From the NCBI RefSeq assembly GCF_037201975.1, contig NZ_CP147520.1, positions 3,596,001 through 3,660,000 of the forward strand: DNA of 64,000 bases, given 5' to 3'. The stretch is from Streptomyces sp. TG1A-60. Its GTDB lineage: Bacteria > Actinomycetota > Actinomycetes > Streptomycetales > Streptomycetaceae. Of this stretch, positions 17,551-25,629 are shown one piece after another; position 1 is the first letter of the stretch, and every line of letters starts with the position of its first letter. The notes below the pieces were generated by a model that saw only the letters and a list, made by a program, of their open reading frames with translations, was not told the origin of the DNA and did no database searches. The position numbers were made by a program, and so were the translations under genes.

Positions 17551-18225
17551 TTAGGATGGGCGATGAATTGATGGCACTCTCCCAGCACGGCACGTGGCCA
17601 CATGGACGGCCTCTCCCACGTGGTCGCGGTGCGTGACCTCGCGGACGAGGGCGTGGGCGAGGTCGAGCCGGGAGGTGAGCGCGCACGGCGCCGGGTCCGC
17701 GGTGATCCGGTAGTCCGTCACATCGCTCCGGGTGACGAGGCGTCCCGGCCGGAACAGGGTCCAGTCGAGGCCGGTCTCACGGACGATGTTCTCCATGCGC
17801 CGTACGTCCTGCTGGACGGCGCGACCGCAGGCGAGGACCACCGGGCGGATCATCCGCTGGCAGAGGAGGCCGGCCGGGGACAGATCGGCCGCGTCGAGGC
17901 CGACGGAACCGACACAGAGCAAGCGCCGCACACCGTGGTTCATCATCGCCTTGACGACGTTGTAGGCGGCCTGGGAACAGACGGTGACGGGCTTCGGGGA
18001 GAGTGGCGCACCGATCGCCGAGAGGACCGCGTCGTGATCGCGCACGACCCAGTCCACCGCATCGGCGTCCATCACGTCCGCGTCGGCGACCTGCACTCGG
18101 CGGTCACTGATGGGGAATTCGGCAGGCCGCCGGGTGATCGCGGTGACCGTGTGCCCCGCGTTCATGGCCATGGCGGTGACCAGACGGCCGGTTGAGCTGT
18201 TGGCGCCGAACACGATCAGCCTCAT
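17551..18225 (-). CDS. NmrA-like NAD(P)-binding protein (copy 1)
   Basis: A 224-residue atypical SDR of the NmrA/NAD(P)H-binding (SDR_a5-like) group. The N-terminal VFGANSSTGRLVTAMAMNAG is the dinucleotide loop, followed by TAITRRP, DHDAVLSAIG and LLCVGSVG. The GGGAGG upstream of the ATG fixes the start. It is divergent from the TetR-family gene, and paired palindromes lie between the two, so it is the likely repressed target. A close paralogue is encoded at 20497-21192. The biochemical role, reductase or redox sensor, is not known. Confidence 0.8.
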   Translation of the reverse strand: MRLIVFGANSSTGRLVTAMAMNAGHTVTAITRRPAEFPISDRRVQVADADVMDADAVDWVVRDHDAVLSAIGAPLSPKPVTVCSQAAYNVVKAMMNHGVRRLLCVGSVGLDAADLSPAGLLCQRMIRPVVLACGRAVQQDVRRMENIVRETGLDWTLFRPGRLVTRSDVTDYRITADPAPCALTSRLDLAHALVREVTHRDHVGEAVHVATCRAGRVPSIHRPS

Positions 18226-18298
18226 GCGATCCTCCCTGGCAGATGGGCTGCGGGGCCGGGCTTGCGCGCGGCGGGGGACGCAAGAGTCGAACAATGGT

Positions 18299-18330
18299 CG
18301 GGTACCCGCACAACGATCGGGTACCCGATC
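18299..18330. promoter_or_regulatory. Two tandem palindromic operators between divergent NmrA-like and tetR-type genes
   Basis: CGGGTACCCG occurs at 18299-18308 and again at 18318-18327, the second inside the perfect 16-bp palindrome GATCGGGTACCCGATC (18315-18330). Centre-to-centre spacing is 19 bp. The location in the 164-bp divergent intergenic region is what a TetR-family autorepressor would use. Confidence 0.65.
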
Positions 18331-18389
18331 AATGTACTACGCTGGACTCCCCCGCGTACGATGAGCACGAAAGGTTGGTGGGTGTCAGC

Positions 18390-19103
18390 GTGGGCAAGTC
18401 ACGGGGGGACGGTCGTACGGGCTCGGGTTCCGGGCAGAGCGTCTGGCTTCGCCGACCGCCTGCGCCGCGCCACGAGCCGCCGCTGTCCAGGGAGCGCATC
18501 ACCGAAGCGGCCATCGCCCTGCTCGACGAGGAGGGCATGGAGCGGCTGACCATGCGCCATCTCGCGGAGCGTCTGGGCGTCGGGGCCACGACGCTGTACT
18601 GGCACATCGACACCAAGGACGACGTCGTCGACCTGGCGACCGACGCCATCTTCGCCGAGGCCCCGCTCCCCGACGAGCAGGACGGAAACTGGCAGGAGAA
18701 CGTCGTGGCCCTCCTCTCCGGATGTCGGGCCATGCTCCTGCGGCACCCATGGTCCGCGGCGCTGCCGCTGCGTCAGCGGCCGTCGATCGGGCCGAACTTC
18801 CTGGCGTGGCTGGAATTCCTCCAGGCAACACTGTCGCGCGCCGGATTCAAGGCACAGCAAACACAGGCCGTCTGCTGGCTACTGTACAACCACGTCCTGG
18901 GCTCCGCCGCGAGCCAGTCCAACCTCCAGTGGTCGAAGGCCGAACGCATGGCGGCCCAGGAGCAGTTGAGCCGGCAGCAGGACAAGTTCCCGACGCTCGT
19001 GGAGTACGAGTACATGCTCGACGAGGACTGGGAGGAGAACTTCCACCTGGGCGTGAAGTTCGTCCTCGACGGCCTGGAGGCCCAGCTCCCCGCCACCGAC
19101 TGA
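18390..19103 (+). CDS. TetR-family transcriptional regulator (TetR_C type)
   Basis: About 237 residues. The N-terminal helix-turn-helix is clear: ITEAAIALLDEEGMERLTMR followed by HLAERLGVGATTLYWHI, as in drug-responsive TetR proteins. The C-terminal half is the helical ligand-binding domain. The start is uncertain: GTG codons at 18378 and 18390 are both possible and neither has a strong ribosome binding site. It is divergent from an NmrA-like gene with two palindromes between them, and a FabH-like gene follows on the same strand about 290 bases downstream. It probably controls the right half of this island; the ligand is unknown. Confidence 0.88.
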   Translation: MGKSRGDGRTGSGSGQSVWLRRPPAPRHEPPLSRERITEAAIALLDEEGMERLTMRHLAERLGVGATTLYWHIDTKDDVVDLATDAIFAEAPLPDEQDGNWQENVVALLSGCRAMLLRHPWSAALPLRQRPSIGPNFLAWLEFLQATLSRAGFKAQQTQAVCWLLYNHVLGSAASQSNLQWSKAERMAAQEQLSRQQDKFPTLVEYEYMLDEDWEENFHLGVKFVLDGLEAQLPATD

Positions 19104-19394
19104 CCGCTGTTCCCGGCCCGGAAGGTGGCCGGAGTCGATCGACCGGCGGCAGCTCATCTGACAGATCCGCACAGGCCTGCTGGACCTGGGATCGAAAGCC
19201 AACTGTCCTGATCACATGCGGATTTGCCGTACCCGGCACGCTGACCCCCACACAGCGCCAGAGCCGCAGTGGGCCGAGCCGCGGTGAGCGGCGGCGGAAC
19301 AGCACACGGACGGCGGGATCCGCCGGCCCCGTTCCCCGTCGCGCCGACGCGGGCGTGTGGCCGGTACCAGTCAGGACGACATTGGGAGCAGACC

Positions 19395-20399
19395 ATGATC
19401 ACATGCGGTGCCGCCCAGGACGCGCGGGGCGTGCTCGGAACGGGTTCCTACGTACCCAGTCGCGTGATGAGCAACAAGGACATGAGTGCCCTGGCCGGCG
19501 TTTCCGAAGTGGCCATCCTGCGCAAGACCGCGATCCGCGAGCGGCGCTGGGCGAAACCCGAGGAGGCGACCTCGGACCTCGCCGTCGCCGCCGCCCGGGC
19601 GGCCCTGGAGCAGGCCGGGGTCAGTGCCGCCGAGCTCGGTCTCATCGTCGTGGCGACCTCCACCCCGGACTCCCCGCAGCCGGCGACGGCCTGTGTCGTC
19701 GCCGACGAGCTGGGCGCCGGACAGGGCACCGCCGCCTTCGACGTCAACTCGGTGTGCAGCGGCTTCACGTTCGCCCTGTCGATCGCCGAGCGGATGCTCG
19801 CCGACGCGTCGACCGACTACGCCCTGGTCATCGGCGCCGATGTGTACTCACGCATCCTCTCGCCCGAGGATCGCCGCACGATCGTGCTGTTCGGGGACGG
19901 TGCCGGTGCCATCGTGCTGGGCCCGAGCGGCCGCCAGCGGCTGATCTCCACCAGGCTGGCCAGCTTCGCCTCCGCGCGTGAGCTGATCGGCGTACCCGGC
20001 GGCGGCAGCCGTCTGCCGACGACGGAGGAGACGCTCCGCGACGGGATGCAGTACTTCTCGATGAACGGCCGGGGCGTCACCGAGTTCGTCGAGGACCAAG
20101 TGGTCCCCGGCATCCAGGAGTTCCTCAAGGACAACGGGGTGAGCCAGGACGACATCGCGCACTTCGTGCCGCACCAGGCCAACGGACGGCTTCTGGAAAG
20201 CATGTCCGAACGGCTGGGCATTCCCTCCGACCGGATGGCCACCACGGTGACGCGGTACGGCAACACCGGCGCGGCCTCGGTCCCCATAACCCTGGACCAC
20301 CTGGCCCGTTCGGGCGCCGTGGCCCCTGGTGACCTGACACTGCTGGCGGCGTTCGGCGGCGGCATGTCCATGGGGCTGACGCTGATGCGCGCCTCCTGA
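19395..20399 (+). CDS. FabH-like 3-oxoacyl-ACP synthase III (KAS III), copy 1
   Basis: A 334-residue thiolase-fold enzyme. The catalytic triad is complete: Cys121 in DVNSVCSGFTFAL, His in HFVPHQANGRLLE and Asn in RYGNTGAASVP. KAS III enzymes condense an acyl-CoA starter with malonyl-ACP; cluster-borne relatives can also act as acyltransferases forming esters or starter units. ATG start preceded by GGGAGCAG. The 290 bases between it and the tetR-type gene contain no ORF of note and presumably its promoter. A second, divergent FabH-like protein is at 25630. Substrate unknown. Confidence 0.9.
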   Translation: MITCGAAQDARGVLGTGSYVPSRVMSNKDMSALAGVSEVAILRKTAIRERRWAKPEEATSDLAVAAARAALEQAGVSAAELGLIVVATSTPDSPQPATACVVADELGAGQGTAAFDVNSVCSGFTFALSIAERMLADASTDYALVIGADVYSRILSPEDRRTIVLFGDGAGAIVLGPSGRQRLISTRLASFASARELIGVPGGGSRLPTTEETLRDGMQYFSMNGRGVTEFVEDQVVPGIQEFLKDNGVSQDDIAHFVPHQANGRLLESMSERLGIPSDRMATTVTRYGNTGAASVPITLDHLARSGAVAPGDLTLLAAFGGGMSMGLTLMRAS

Positions 20400-20496
20400 T
20401 CCCTCGGTCGTCGGGGTACGTCCGGCTCCGGGCGCCCATGAGGAAGGCCCGGTCCCGTCGTTGCCTGCCGGGGCCGGGCCTTGCTCGTGCGGCTCG

Positions 20497-21192
20497 CTAC
20501 TTGCCGATGTGCAGCGCCTCCTTCTTGAAGACCTCGAAGTAGCTGGGAACGCCCTGGGTGGTGATGACCTCGACGCGGGCGCCGACGTTGCGGTTGTCGA
20601 CCGCCTCACGCACCAGCGCGTCCGCGAGGTCCCGTCGCGAGGTGAACCAGCCTGGGTGACGGGACGGGCTGACGATGTAGTCGGAGGTGGCCGTGGCGTC
20701 GAAGAGACCGGCGGGGCGGACGACCGTCCAGTCCAGGCCGCTGGCGCCCACGATGTCCTCCATACGGCTCGTGTCCTCGTAGAGCGGGCGGCCCATCTTG
20801 AGCAGGATCGGCACGATCACCTTGCGGAAGACGAACTTCTCGCCGGGTGCGTCCTCGTAGTTGGCCCCGATCGAGCTGACGCAGACCAGGCGCCGGATGC
20901 CGTGGGCGTGCATGGCCTTGATGACGTTCTCGGTGCCCTCCGAATAGACGGTCACCGGCTCCTTGGTGTACGGGATGCCGACGGTCGAGATGACCGCGTC
21001 ATGGCCAGCCACCACGCGGTGCACCTGCTCGGCGTTCAGGATGTCCGCCTCGACCACGCTTAACCGGGCGCCGCTCAGCGGGAACGCGTCGGGCCTACGG
21101 GTCACGGCGGTGACCTCGTGGCCTTCGGCGAGTGCCTGTTCTGTGGCCAGCCGGCCCGTCGGGCCGTTCGCGCCGAAGATGACCAGTTTCAC
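20497..21192 (-). CDS. NmrA-like NAD(P)-binding protein (copy 2)
   Basis: A 231-residue paralogue of the protein at 17551-18225, with IFGANGPTGRLATEQALAEG, EVTAVTRRPDAFPLSG, GHDAVISTVG and RRLVCVSSIG. GTG start with a strong AGGAGG five bases upstream. It is transcribed toward the ketosynthase gene and has its own upstream region containing an inverted repeat. Having two copies in one cluster, each with its own palindromic upstream DNA, suggests a redox-linked accessory function or two successive reductions; neither can be proven from sequence. Confidence 0.8.
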   Translation of the reverse strand: MKLVIFGANGPTGRLATEQALAEGHEVTAVTRRPDAFPLSGARLSVVEADILNAEQVHRVVAGHDAVISTVGIPYTKEPVTVYSEGTENVIKAMHAHGIRRLVCVSSIGANYEDAPGEKFVFRKVIVPILLKMGRPLYEDTSRMEDIVGASGLDWTVVRPAGLFDATATSDYIVSPSRHPGWFTSRRDLADALVREAVDNRNVGARVEVITTQGVPSYFEVFKKEALHIGK

Positions 21193-21432
21193 GAGTTCCT
21201 CCTGTGCGGGACGACATGGTGCTGCAGGCGTGTGCCCGCGCGAATGTCCACCGGGACACGGGAAGGTGTGCGGCGCGGTGGCTCGCGTCCGTGACACACG
21301 GGGCACCCGGCCGCGCATGGGCCGTCCCGGCACCCTCGGCGGGCGTCCCGCCGACCTCCCGGCCCCCGTCGGTCCCCGTCTGGCGTCTCGGAAGACGGCT
21401 CCGCGTCGGACATCGATCGAGCACTCGAACAT

Positions 21433-21450
21433 TGATCTATAGCCAGATCA
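21433..21450. promoter_or_regulatory. Inverted repeat upstream of NmrA-like copy 2
   Basis: TGATCT-N6-AGATCA, a perfect 6+6 inverted repeat in an AT-richer stretch about 240 bases upstream of the GTG start. A regulator-binding site is possible. The distance from the start codon makes the assignment tentative, and the sequence differs from the CGGGTACCCG sites upstream of copy 1. Confidence 0.35.
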
Positions 21451-21504
21451 AGGTACCACGGCCGGATGGACGAACGAGCGGCGGGACCTGCTCGCTGACG
21501 TGCG

Positions 21505-21538
21505 GCGCACCCGCGGCTCCGAGGAGCCGCGGGTGCGC
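21505..21538. terminator. Perfect 15-bp-stem hairpin terminator
   Basis: A 15-base arm, GCGCACCCGCGGCTC, pairs exactly with its complement across a four-base loop. It lies 40 bases downstream of the flavodoxin-like gene (leftward) and before the promoter region of the NmrA-like gene, so it insulates the two. Confidence 0.75.
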
Positions 21539-21577
21539 TGTGTTCCTGCTCGGCGACTCGCCGTCGGTCCACCGCCG

Positions 21578-22258
21578 TCAGTCCACGGACAGGCGGGGGA
21601 ACTTCTTCATGAGGAAGTCGAAGTCGAGGAAATCGATGGCGGATTCCTGCTGCTGGAGCCCGGTCCGATAGGCGGTGGCGACCTCCACCAGCCGCAGGGC
21701 CTGGTACTCGATCGCCTTGCGGTTGTCCTCGTGCACGTTGTTCGGCGCGTGCCGCGAGATGCTGCACGTACCGTACGGGGATCCGTTGTGCTCGGACGCC
21801 AGGATCTCGACGCTGGAGCCGTTGGGGACGATGAGGCAGCCCCAGTGGCACAGCACGTTGTGGAGGGCGAGAATCGCCGTCTGCTGGCCGGCGTGCGCGG
21901 CGGACCCGGAGGCGAACACGGTCGCGACCTTGTTCGCCAGCTTCCCCGGAATGGCGACCGGACCCGAGCTGTCGACGAAGTTCAGGATCTGCGGGGCCGG
22001 CATGCCGAAGTGGACAGGCGTGCCGATCATGATCGCGTCCGCCGCCACCAGGTCGTTCATCGTGGCCACCGGGATGTCACGGGTGGCGGTCTCCAGTTCG
22101 GCGTAGGCCTCCTTGTCCAGCACCATCGGGTCCGGGAGCTCCGGGACCTTGAACAGCTGCGCCTCCGCACCCGCCTTCTCCGCCGCGGCGGCCGCCGCGG
22201 TCGCCAACTGATGGATGTTGCCGCTCCGGGAATGGAAGATGATGGCTACCTTGACCAT
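21578..22258 (-). CDS. WrbA-like flavodoxin-fold NAD(P)H:quinone oxidoreductase
   Basis: A 226-residue flavodoxin-family protein. The FMN phosphate-binding loop IIFHSRSGNIHQLA is at the N-terminus, then MIGTPVHFGMPAPQILNFVD and VFASGSAAHAGQQTAI. WrbA-type enzymes reduce quinones by two electrons using FMN. Divergent from the NTF2-like gene at 22475, so the region between holds two promoters. In an aromatic pathway it could keep a quinone intermediate reduced or supply FMNH2; this is inference. Confidence 0.85.
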   Translation of the reverse strand: MVKVAIIFHSRSGNIHQLATAAAAAAEKAGAEAQLFKVPELPDPMVLDKEAYAELETATRDIPVATMNDLVAADAIMIGTPVHFGMPAPQILNFVDSSGPVAIPGKLANKVATVFASGSAAHAGQQTAILALHNVLCHWGCLIVPNGSSVEILASEHNGSPYGTCSISRHAPNNVHEDNRKAIEYQALRLVEVATAYRTGLQQQESAIDFLDFDFLMKKFPRLSVD

Positions 22259-22474
22259 GGAAAACTCCTCGCCATTCGTCGCTGCGGGGAATGCGGCATC
22301 CCCGGCTACGAGGCGTCATCCTCACGGCCGCGTGCGCACCCTGCCCAGGACTGCGCCGGATAGTTCGTCAGGTCCGCGCACAGCTCGTCCCGTCCCGGAT
22401 ATCGGTAGTACCGGACCTGACAAACTGGCCCGTGGCGGGTTGAGTGCCCTGCGGCCGTGCCCTGTGCTGTTTCC

Positions 22475-22879
22475 ATGGCGAATTCCACAGACGTGCAGAT
22501 CACCCTTCCCACCGAACCCGGTCAGCTTTCGGCGGCATTCGAGCAGGCTTTCAACGCGGGCAGTCTCGAGGCCATACAGCGGCTTTTCGATCCGAACGCC
22601 ATGCGTGTTCTCGCTCCGGGCCAGTATCTGACGGGTGAGGAGATGTGGAAGTCGGCCGAACAGACGCTGCCCGACCGCCTCCCGGTCAAGCTGTCGGTGC
22701 GGCACATCTACACGGTCGGCGACACGGCGCTGATGATCTGCGACTACGTGCACGAGGGCACCGGGCCGGACGGGACGCACCAGCGCGTCGAGGGCACGGC
22801 CGCCGACATCCTCCGCCGCGGCGCCGACGGCGTCTGGAGGTGTCTGATCAGCAACCCGCCCGGCACCACCCGGGCCTGA
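22475..22879 (+). CDS. NTF2-like (SnoaL/DUF4440-type) protein
   Basis: A 134-residue cone-fold protein: LSAAFEQAFNAGSLEAIQRL, FDPNAMRVLAPGQYLTGEEM, a central HIYTVGDTALMICDYVHEG sheet and the ILRRGADGVWRCLISNPPGT end typical of this superfamily. The start was set at the ATG of MANSTDVQ; a GTG six codons upstream is possible and neither has a clear ribosome binding site. It opens a rightward operon with the amidohydrolase and the acetyltransferases. Function unknown; a role in cyclisation or ligand binding would be typical. Confidence 0.7.
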   Translation: MANSTDVQITLPTEPGQLSAAFEQAFNAGSLEAIQRLFDPNAMRVLAPGQYLTGEEMWKSAEQTLPDRLPVKLSVRHIYTVGDTALMICDYVHEGTGPDGTHQRVEGTAADILRRGADGVWRCLISNPPGTTRA

Positions 22880-22925
22880 CCGGCGTCCCCACCCGACCCC
22901 ACCCGACCCCACCCGAGGACGATCG

Positions 22926-23924
22926 ATGCCGGACAGCACACACAAGCCCACCGGAAGGCCGTGGTCGCGGGCCATCGACGTGCATCACCACATCCTGCCG
23001 GACTTCTATCTCGACGAGCTGGCGCGGATGGGCGTCGCGACCATCCTTCCCGGAGTCGACAGGCCGACCTGGAGCGCACACGGCAGCCTCGCCATGATGG
23101 ACCGGCATGGCATCCGTGCGGCCGTGGTGAGCGTCTGGCCGGGGGTGCCAGCGACCCTGGAACCGAAGCCGGCCGCACGGTTCGCGCGCCGGGTGAACGA
23201 TTACCTCGCCGAGCTGGTCGCCGCGCACCCCGACCGTTTCGGCGCGTTCGCCACCCTTCCCTTCCCCCACATGGACCTTGTGCTGGAGGAGTTCGAGTAC
23301 GCCGTCGACACACTCGGGCTGGACGGCGTGGGACTCGTCAGCAACTACGGCGGCCTGTACGTGGGCGACCGCTCGATGGACCCGCTGTTCGCGGCGGCGG
23401 CCCGCCGACGCACTCCGCTGTTCGTGCATCCGACGGTTCCCCCGTCGACCGGTCAGCCGGACTTCGGCCTGCCGGCCTCGCTGTACGAGTTCCCCTTCGA
23501 ATCGGTACGGGTGGCCGCCCAACTCCTCTACAACCAGACCCTGGACAGGTTCCCGGACCTGCCGGTGATCCTGCCGCACGGCGGTGGCGGCGTCCCCTTC
23601 TACGCCGGACGCCTCGCCTGCGGCGGACTCATCAGCGCGCCCCTCGCGGAGCGGCTCCCCGAGGACCCCGTCGGTTCACTGCGGCGGCTCTACGTCGACA
23701 TCGCCATGGCGGGTGACCCGCACGCCCTGGCTGCTCTGCGGTCCTTCGCCCCGGCGGACCGGATCCTGGTCGGCTCGGACTTCCCCCTGATGCCCGAGCA
23801 CTACACGCTCGACACCGCCCACCGCGTCATCGACCACGGAGGGTTCCACGCCGAGGAGCGGACCCGGCTGGAACACGCCAACGCCGAGGCCCTCTTCCCG
23901 CGATTCGACGGAAAGGACGGATGA
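22926..23924 (+). CDS. Amidohydrolase_2 family protein, ACMSD-like
   Basis: A 332-residue TIM-barrel metal enzyme. Metal ligands are visible in IDVHHHILPD (first strand), LFVHPTVPP, VILPHGGGGVPF and LVGSDFPLM. The family includes alpha-amino-beta-carboxymuconate-semialdehyde decarboxylase, which acts on a ring-opened 3-hydroxyanthranilate product, and other nonoxidative decarboxylases of aromatic acids. The presence of a 3-hydroxyanthranilate operon 8 kb away makes an aromatic carboxylate substrate attractive, but no 3-hydroxyanthranilate dioxygenase gene was seen. The ATG has AGGACG upstream and the next gene starts seven bases after its stop. Confidence 0.82.
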   Translation: MPDSTHKPTGRPWSRAIDVHHHILPDFYLDELARMGVATILPGVDRPTWSAHGSLAMMDRHGIRAAVVSVWPGVPATLEPKPAARFARRVNDYLAELVAAHPDRFGAFATLPFPHMDLVLEEFEYAVDTLGLDGVGLVSNYGGLYVGDRSMDPLFAAAARRRTPLFVHPTVPPSTGQPDFGLPASLYEFPFESVRVAAQLLYNQTLDRFPDLPVILPHGGGGVPFYAGRLACGGLISAPLAERLPEDPVGSLRRLYVDIAMAGDPHALAALRSFAPADRILVGSDFPLMPEHYTLDTAHRVIDHGGFHAEERTRLEHANAEALFPRFDGKDG

Positions 23925-23930
23925 GACGCC

Positions 23931-24743
23931 GTGCTGGACAAGAAGACGGTCTCCGCCTACCTGGACCGCATCTCGGCCGACCGCCCGAAGCGCCTCGACG
24001 CCGACGCCCTGCGGCACCTGCACGAGCGGCATGTGCTGTCGGTGCCCTTCGACAACCTCGACTACCACCGCGGTGCCGACATCCAGATGGACGAACGAGC
24101 CGTCGACAAGATCGTCCACCAGCACCGCGGAGGCCTGTGCGGTGAGATCAACACCGCGTTCTACCTCCTGCTCAAGGCCATGGGATTCGACGTGACCCTG
24201 CACCAGGGCCGCGTCCACATCCCGGGAGGCGGAACCACAGCGCCGTACCACCACGTGGTGATGACGGTGGCCGTCGACGGCACCCGGTGGATCGCCGACA
24301 TCGGATTCGGCAAGAGCAGCCGCCGCCCGCTCCGGCTGGACTGCGACGGACCCCAGACGGATCCGCACGGCGAGTTCACCACGCGGCGTCTGGACCGGCG
24401 GTCCGTCGAGGTGCTCCGCAACGGGACACCGCAGTACATCCTCTACGAGGAGCCGGTGGAACCGACCGAATTCGACCAGACGATGTGGTGGTACCGGACC
24501 AGCCCGGACTCCCCGTTCCTGCAGACCCTCGTCTGCTCGCTCCCCCTCGAGAACGGCTGGGTCATCCTGCGGGACGACCTGCTGACGGTCGTCTCCGGCG
24601 ACCGGAAGCGGACCGAGAGACTCGCCGACGACGCCGCGGTGCTGGACGCGTACGAGAAGTGGTTCGGGATGAGGCTGGAGAAACGTCCCGTCCCGACCCC
24701 GTACACGAACGACTCGCTGCGTTTCTCATTCGACAGCAACTGA
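23931..24743 (+). CDS. Arylamine N-acetyltransferase family protein (copy 1)
   Basis: A 270-residue NAT-fold acyltransferase with an intact Cys-His-Asp triad: Cys70 in RGGLCGEINTAF, His in YHHVVMTVAVDG and Asp in WIADIGFGKSS. The family transfers acyl groups from CoA or carrier proteins to aryl amines or hydrazines. In ansamycin clusters a member (RifF type) releases chains by amide formation on an aminoaryl group. GTG start, seven bases after the amidohydrolase stop. It is closely related to the next gene, indicating tandem duplication. An aminophenol-type acceptor from 3-hydroxyanthranilate would be a natural substrate. Confidence 0.9.
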   Translation: MLDKKTVSAYLDRISADRPKRLDADALRHLHERHVLSVPFDNLDYHRGADIQMDERAVDKIVHQHRGGLCGEINTAFYLLLKAMGFDVTLHQGRVHIPGGGTTAPYHHVVMTVAVDGTRWIADIGFGKSSRRPLRLDCDGPQTDPHGEFTTRRLDRRSVEVLRNGTPQYILYEEPVEPTEFDQTMWWYRTSPDSPFLQTLVCSLPLENGWVILRDDLLTVVSGDRKRTERLADDAAVLDAYEKWFGMRLEKRPVPTPYTNDSLRFSFDSN

Positions 24744-24768
24744 CATCCCACACCCACAGGGGAACGGC

Positions 24769-25581
24769 ATGCTGGATGAAGTGACGACGGCCGCCTATCT
24801 GAAACGCATCGCGGGCGAACCACCGGACCGGCCCGACCTCGCCGCGCTGCGCCACCTCCACGAGCGGCACGTGATGACGGTGCCCTTCGAAAGCCTCGAT
24901 TACCACCTCGGCAAGGAGATCCACTACAAGGACGAACGGATCGTCGAGAAGATCGTGCACGCTCGCCGAGGCGGGGCCTGCGGCGAGCTCAACAGCGCCT
25001 TCCTCTTCCTGCTGCGGGCCCTGGGCTTCACCGTGCACCTCCGGCACGGGCGCGTCTGGATCGGCGGCCGGCTACGGGATCCGTACAACCACATGCTGCT
25101 CATGGTGGAGATCGAGGGGCGGCGCTGGCTCGTCGACGTCGGCTTCGGAAAGGGCAGCAGGTACCCGATCTCCCTGGACACGACGGAGGCGCAGGACGAT
25201 CCGCACGGCGCCTTCTCCGTCCGGAAGGTCGACGAACGCGCCACCGACGTCCTCCGGGACGGAAAGCCTCAGTACCGCGTCTACGACGATCCGACGTCCC
25301 TGTCGGACTTCGACCAGGCGATCCACTGGTACCGGACCAGCCCGGACTCGATGCTCCTGCAGAACATGTTCTGCTCCCTTCCGCTGGAGGACGGCTGGGT
25401 GGTGCTCAAGGACGACGTGCTGGCCGTCACCCGTGGAAAGGAGACGACGACCGAGAAACTCGCCGACGACGCCGCGGTGCTGGACGCGTACGAGAAGTGG
25501 TTCGGCATCACGCTGGACAAGCGCCCCACGCCGAGCCCGTATCTGAGGGCCTCCGTACGCATGGCGTTCGAGGAGAAGTGA
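24769..25581 (+). CDS. Arylamine N-acetyltransferase family protein (copy 2)
   Basis: Same length (270 residues) and strongly similar to the preceding protein, with the triad Cys71 in RGGACGELNSAFLF, His in YNHMLLMVEIEG and Asp in WLVDVGFGKGS. ATG start preceded by GGGGAACGGC, 25 bases after the first copy. Both copies keep all catalytic residues, so both are probably active, perhaps on different amines or acyl donors. A FabH-like gene follows 48 bases later in the same operon. Confidence 0.9.
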   Translation: MLDEVTTAAYLKRIAGEPPDRPDLAALRHLHERHVMTVPFESLDYHLGKEIHYKDERIVEKIVHARRGGACGELNSAFLFLLRALGFTVHLRHGRVWIGGRLRDPYNHMLLMVEIEGRRWLVDVGFGKGSRYPISLDTTEAQDDPHGAFSVRKVDERATDVLRDGKPQYRVYDDPTSLSDFDQAIHWYRTSPDSMLLQNMFCSLPLEDGWVVLKDDVLAVTRGKETTTEKLADDAAVLDAYEKWFGITLDKRPTPSPYLRASVRMAFEEK

Positions 25582-25629
25582 GCGCCGCACCCCGAACACG
25601 ACCGATCCGGCACCAAGAAGGACTTCGTC

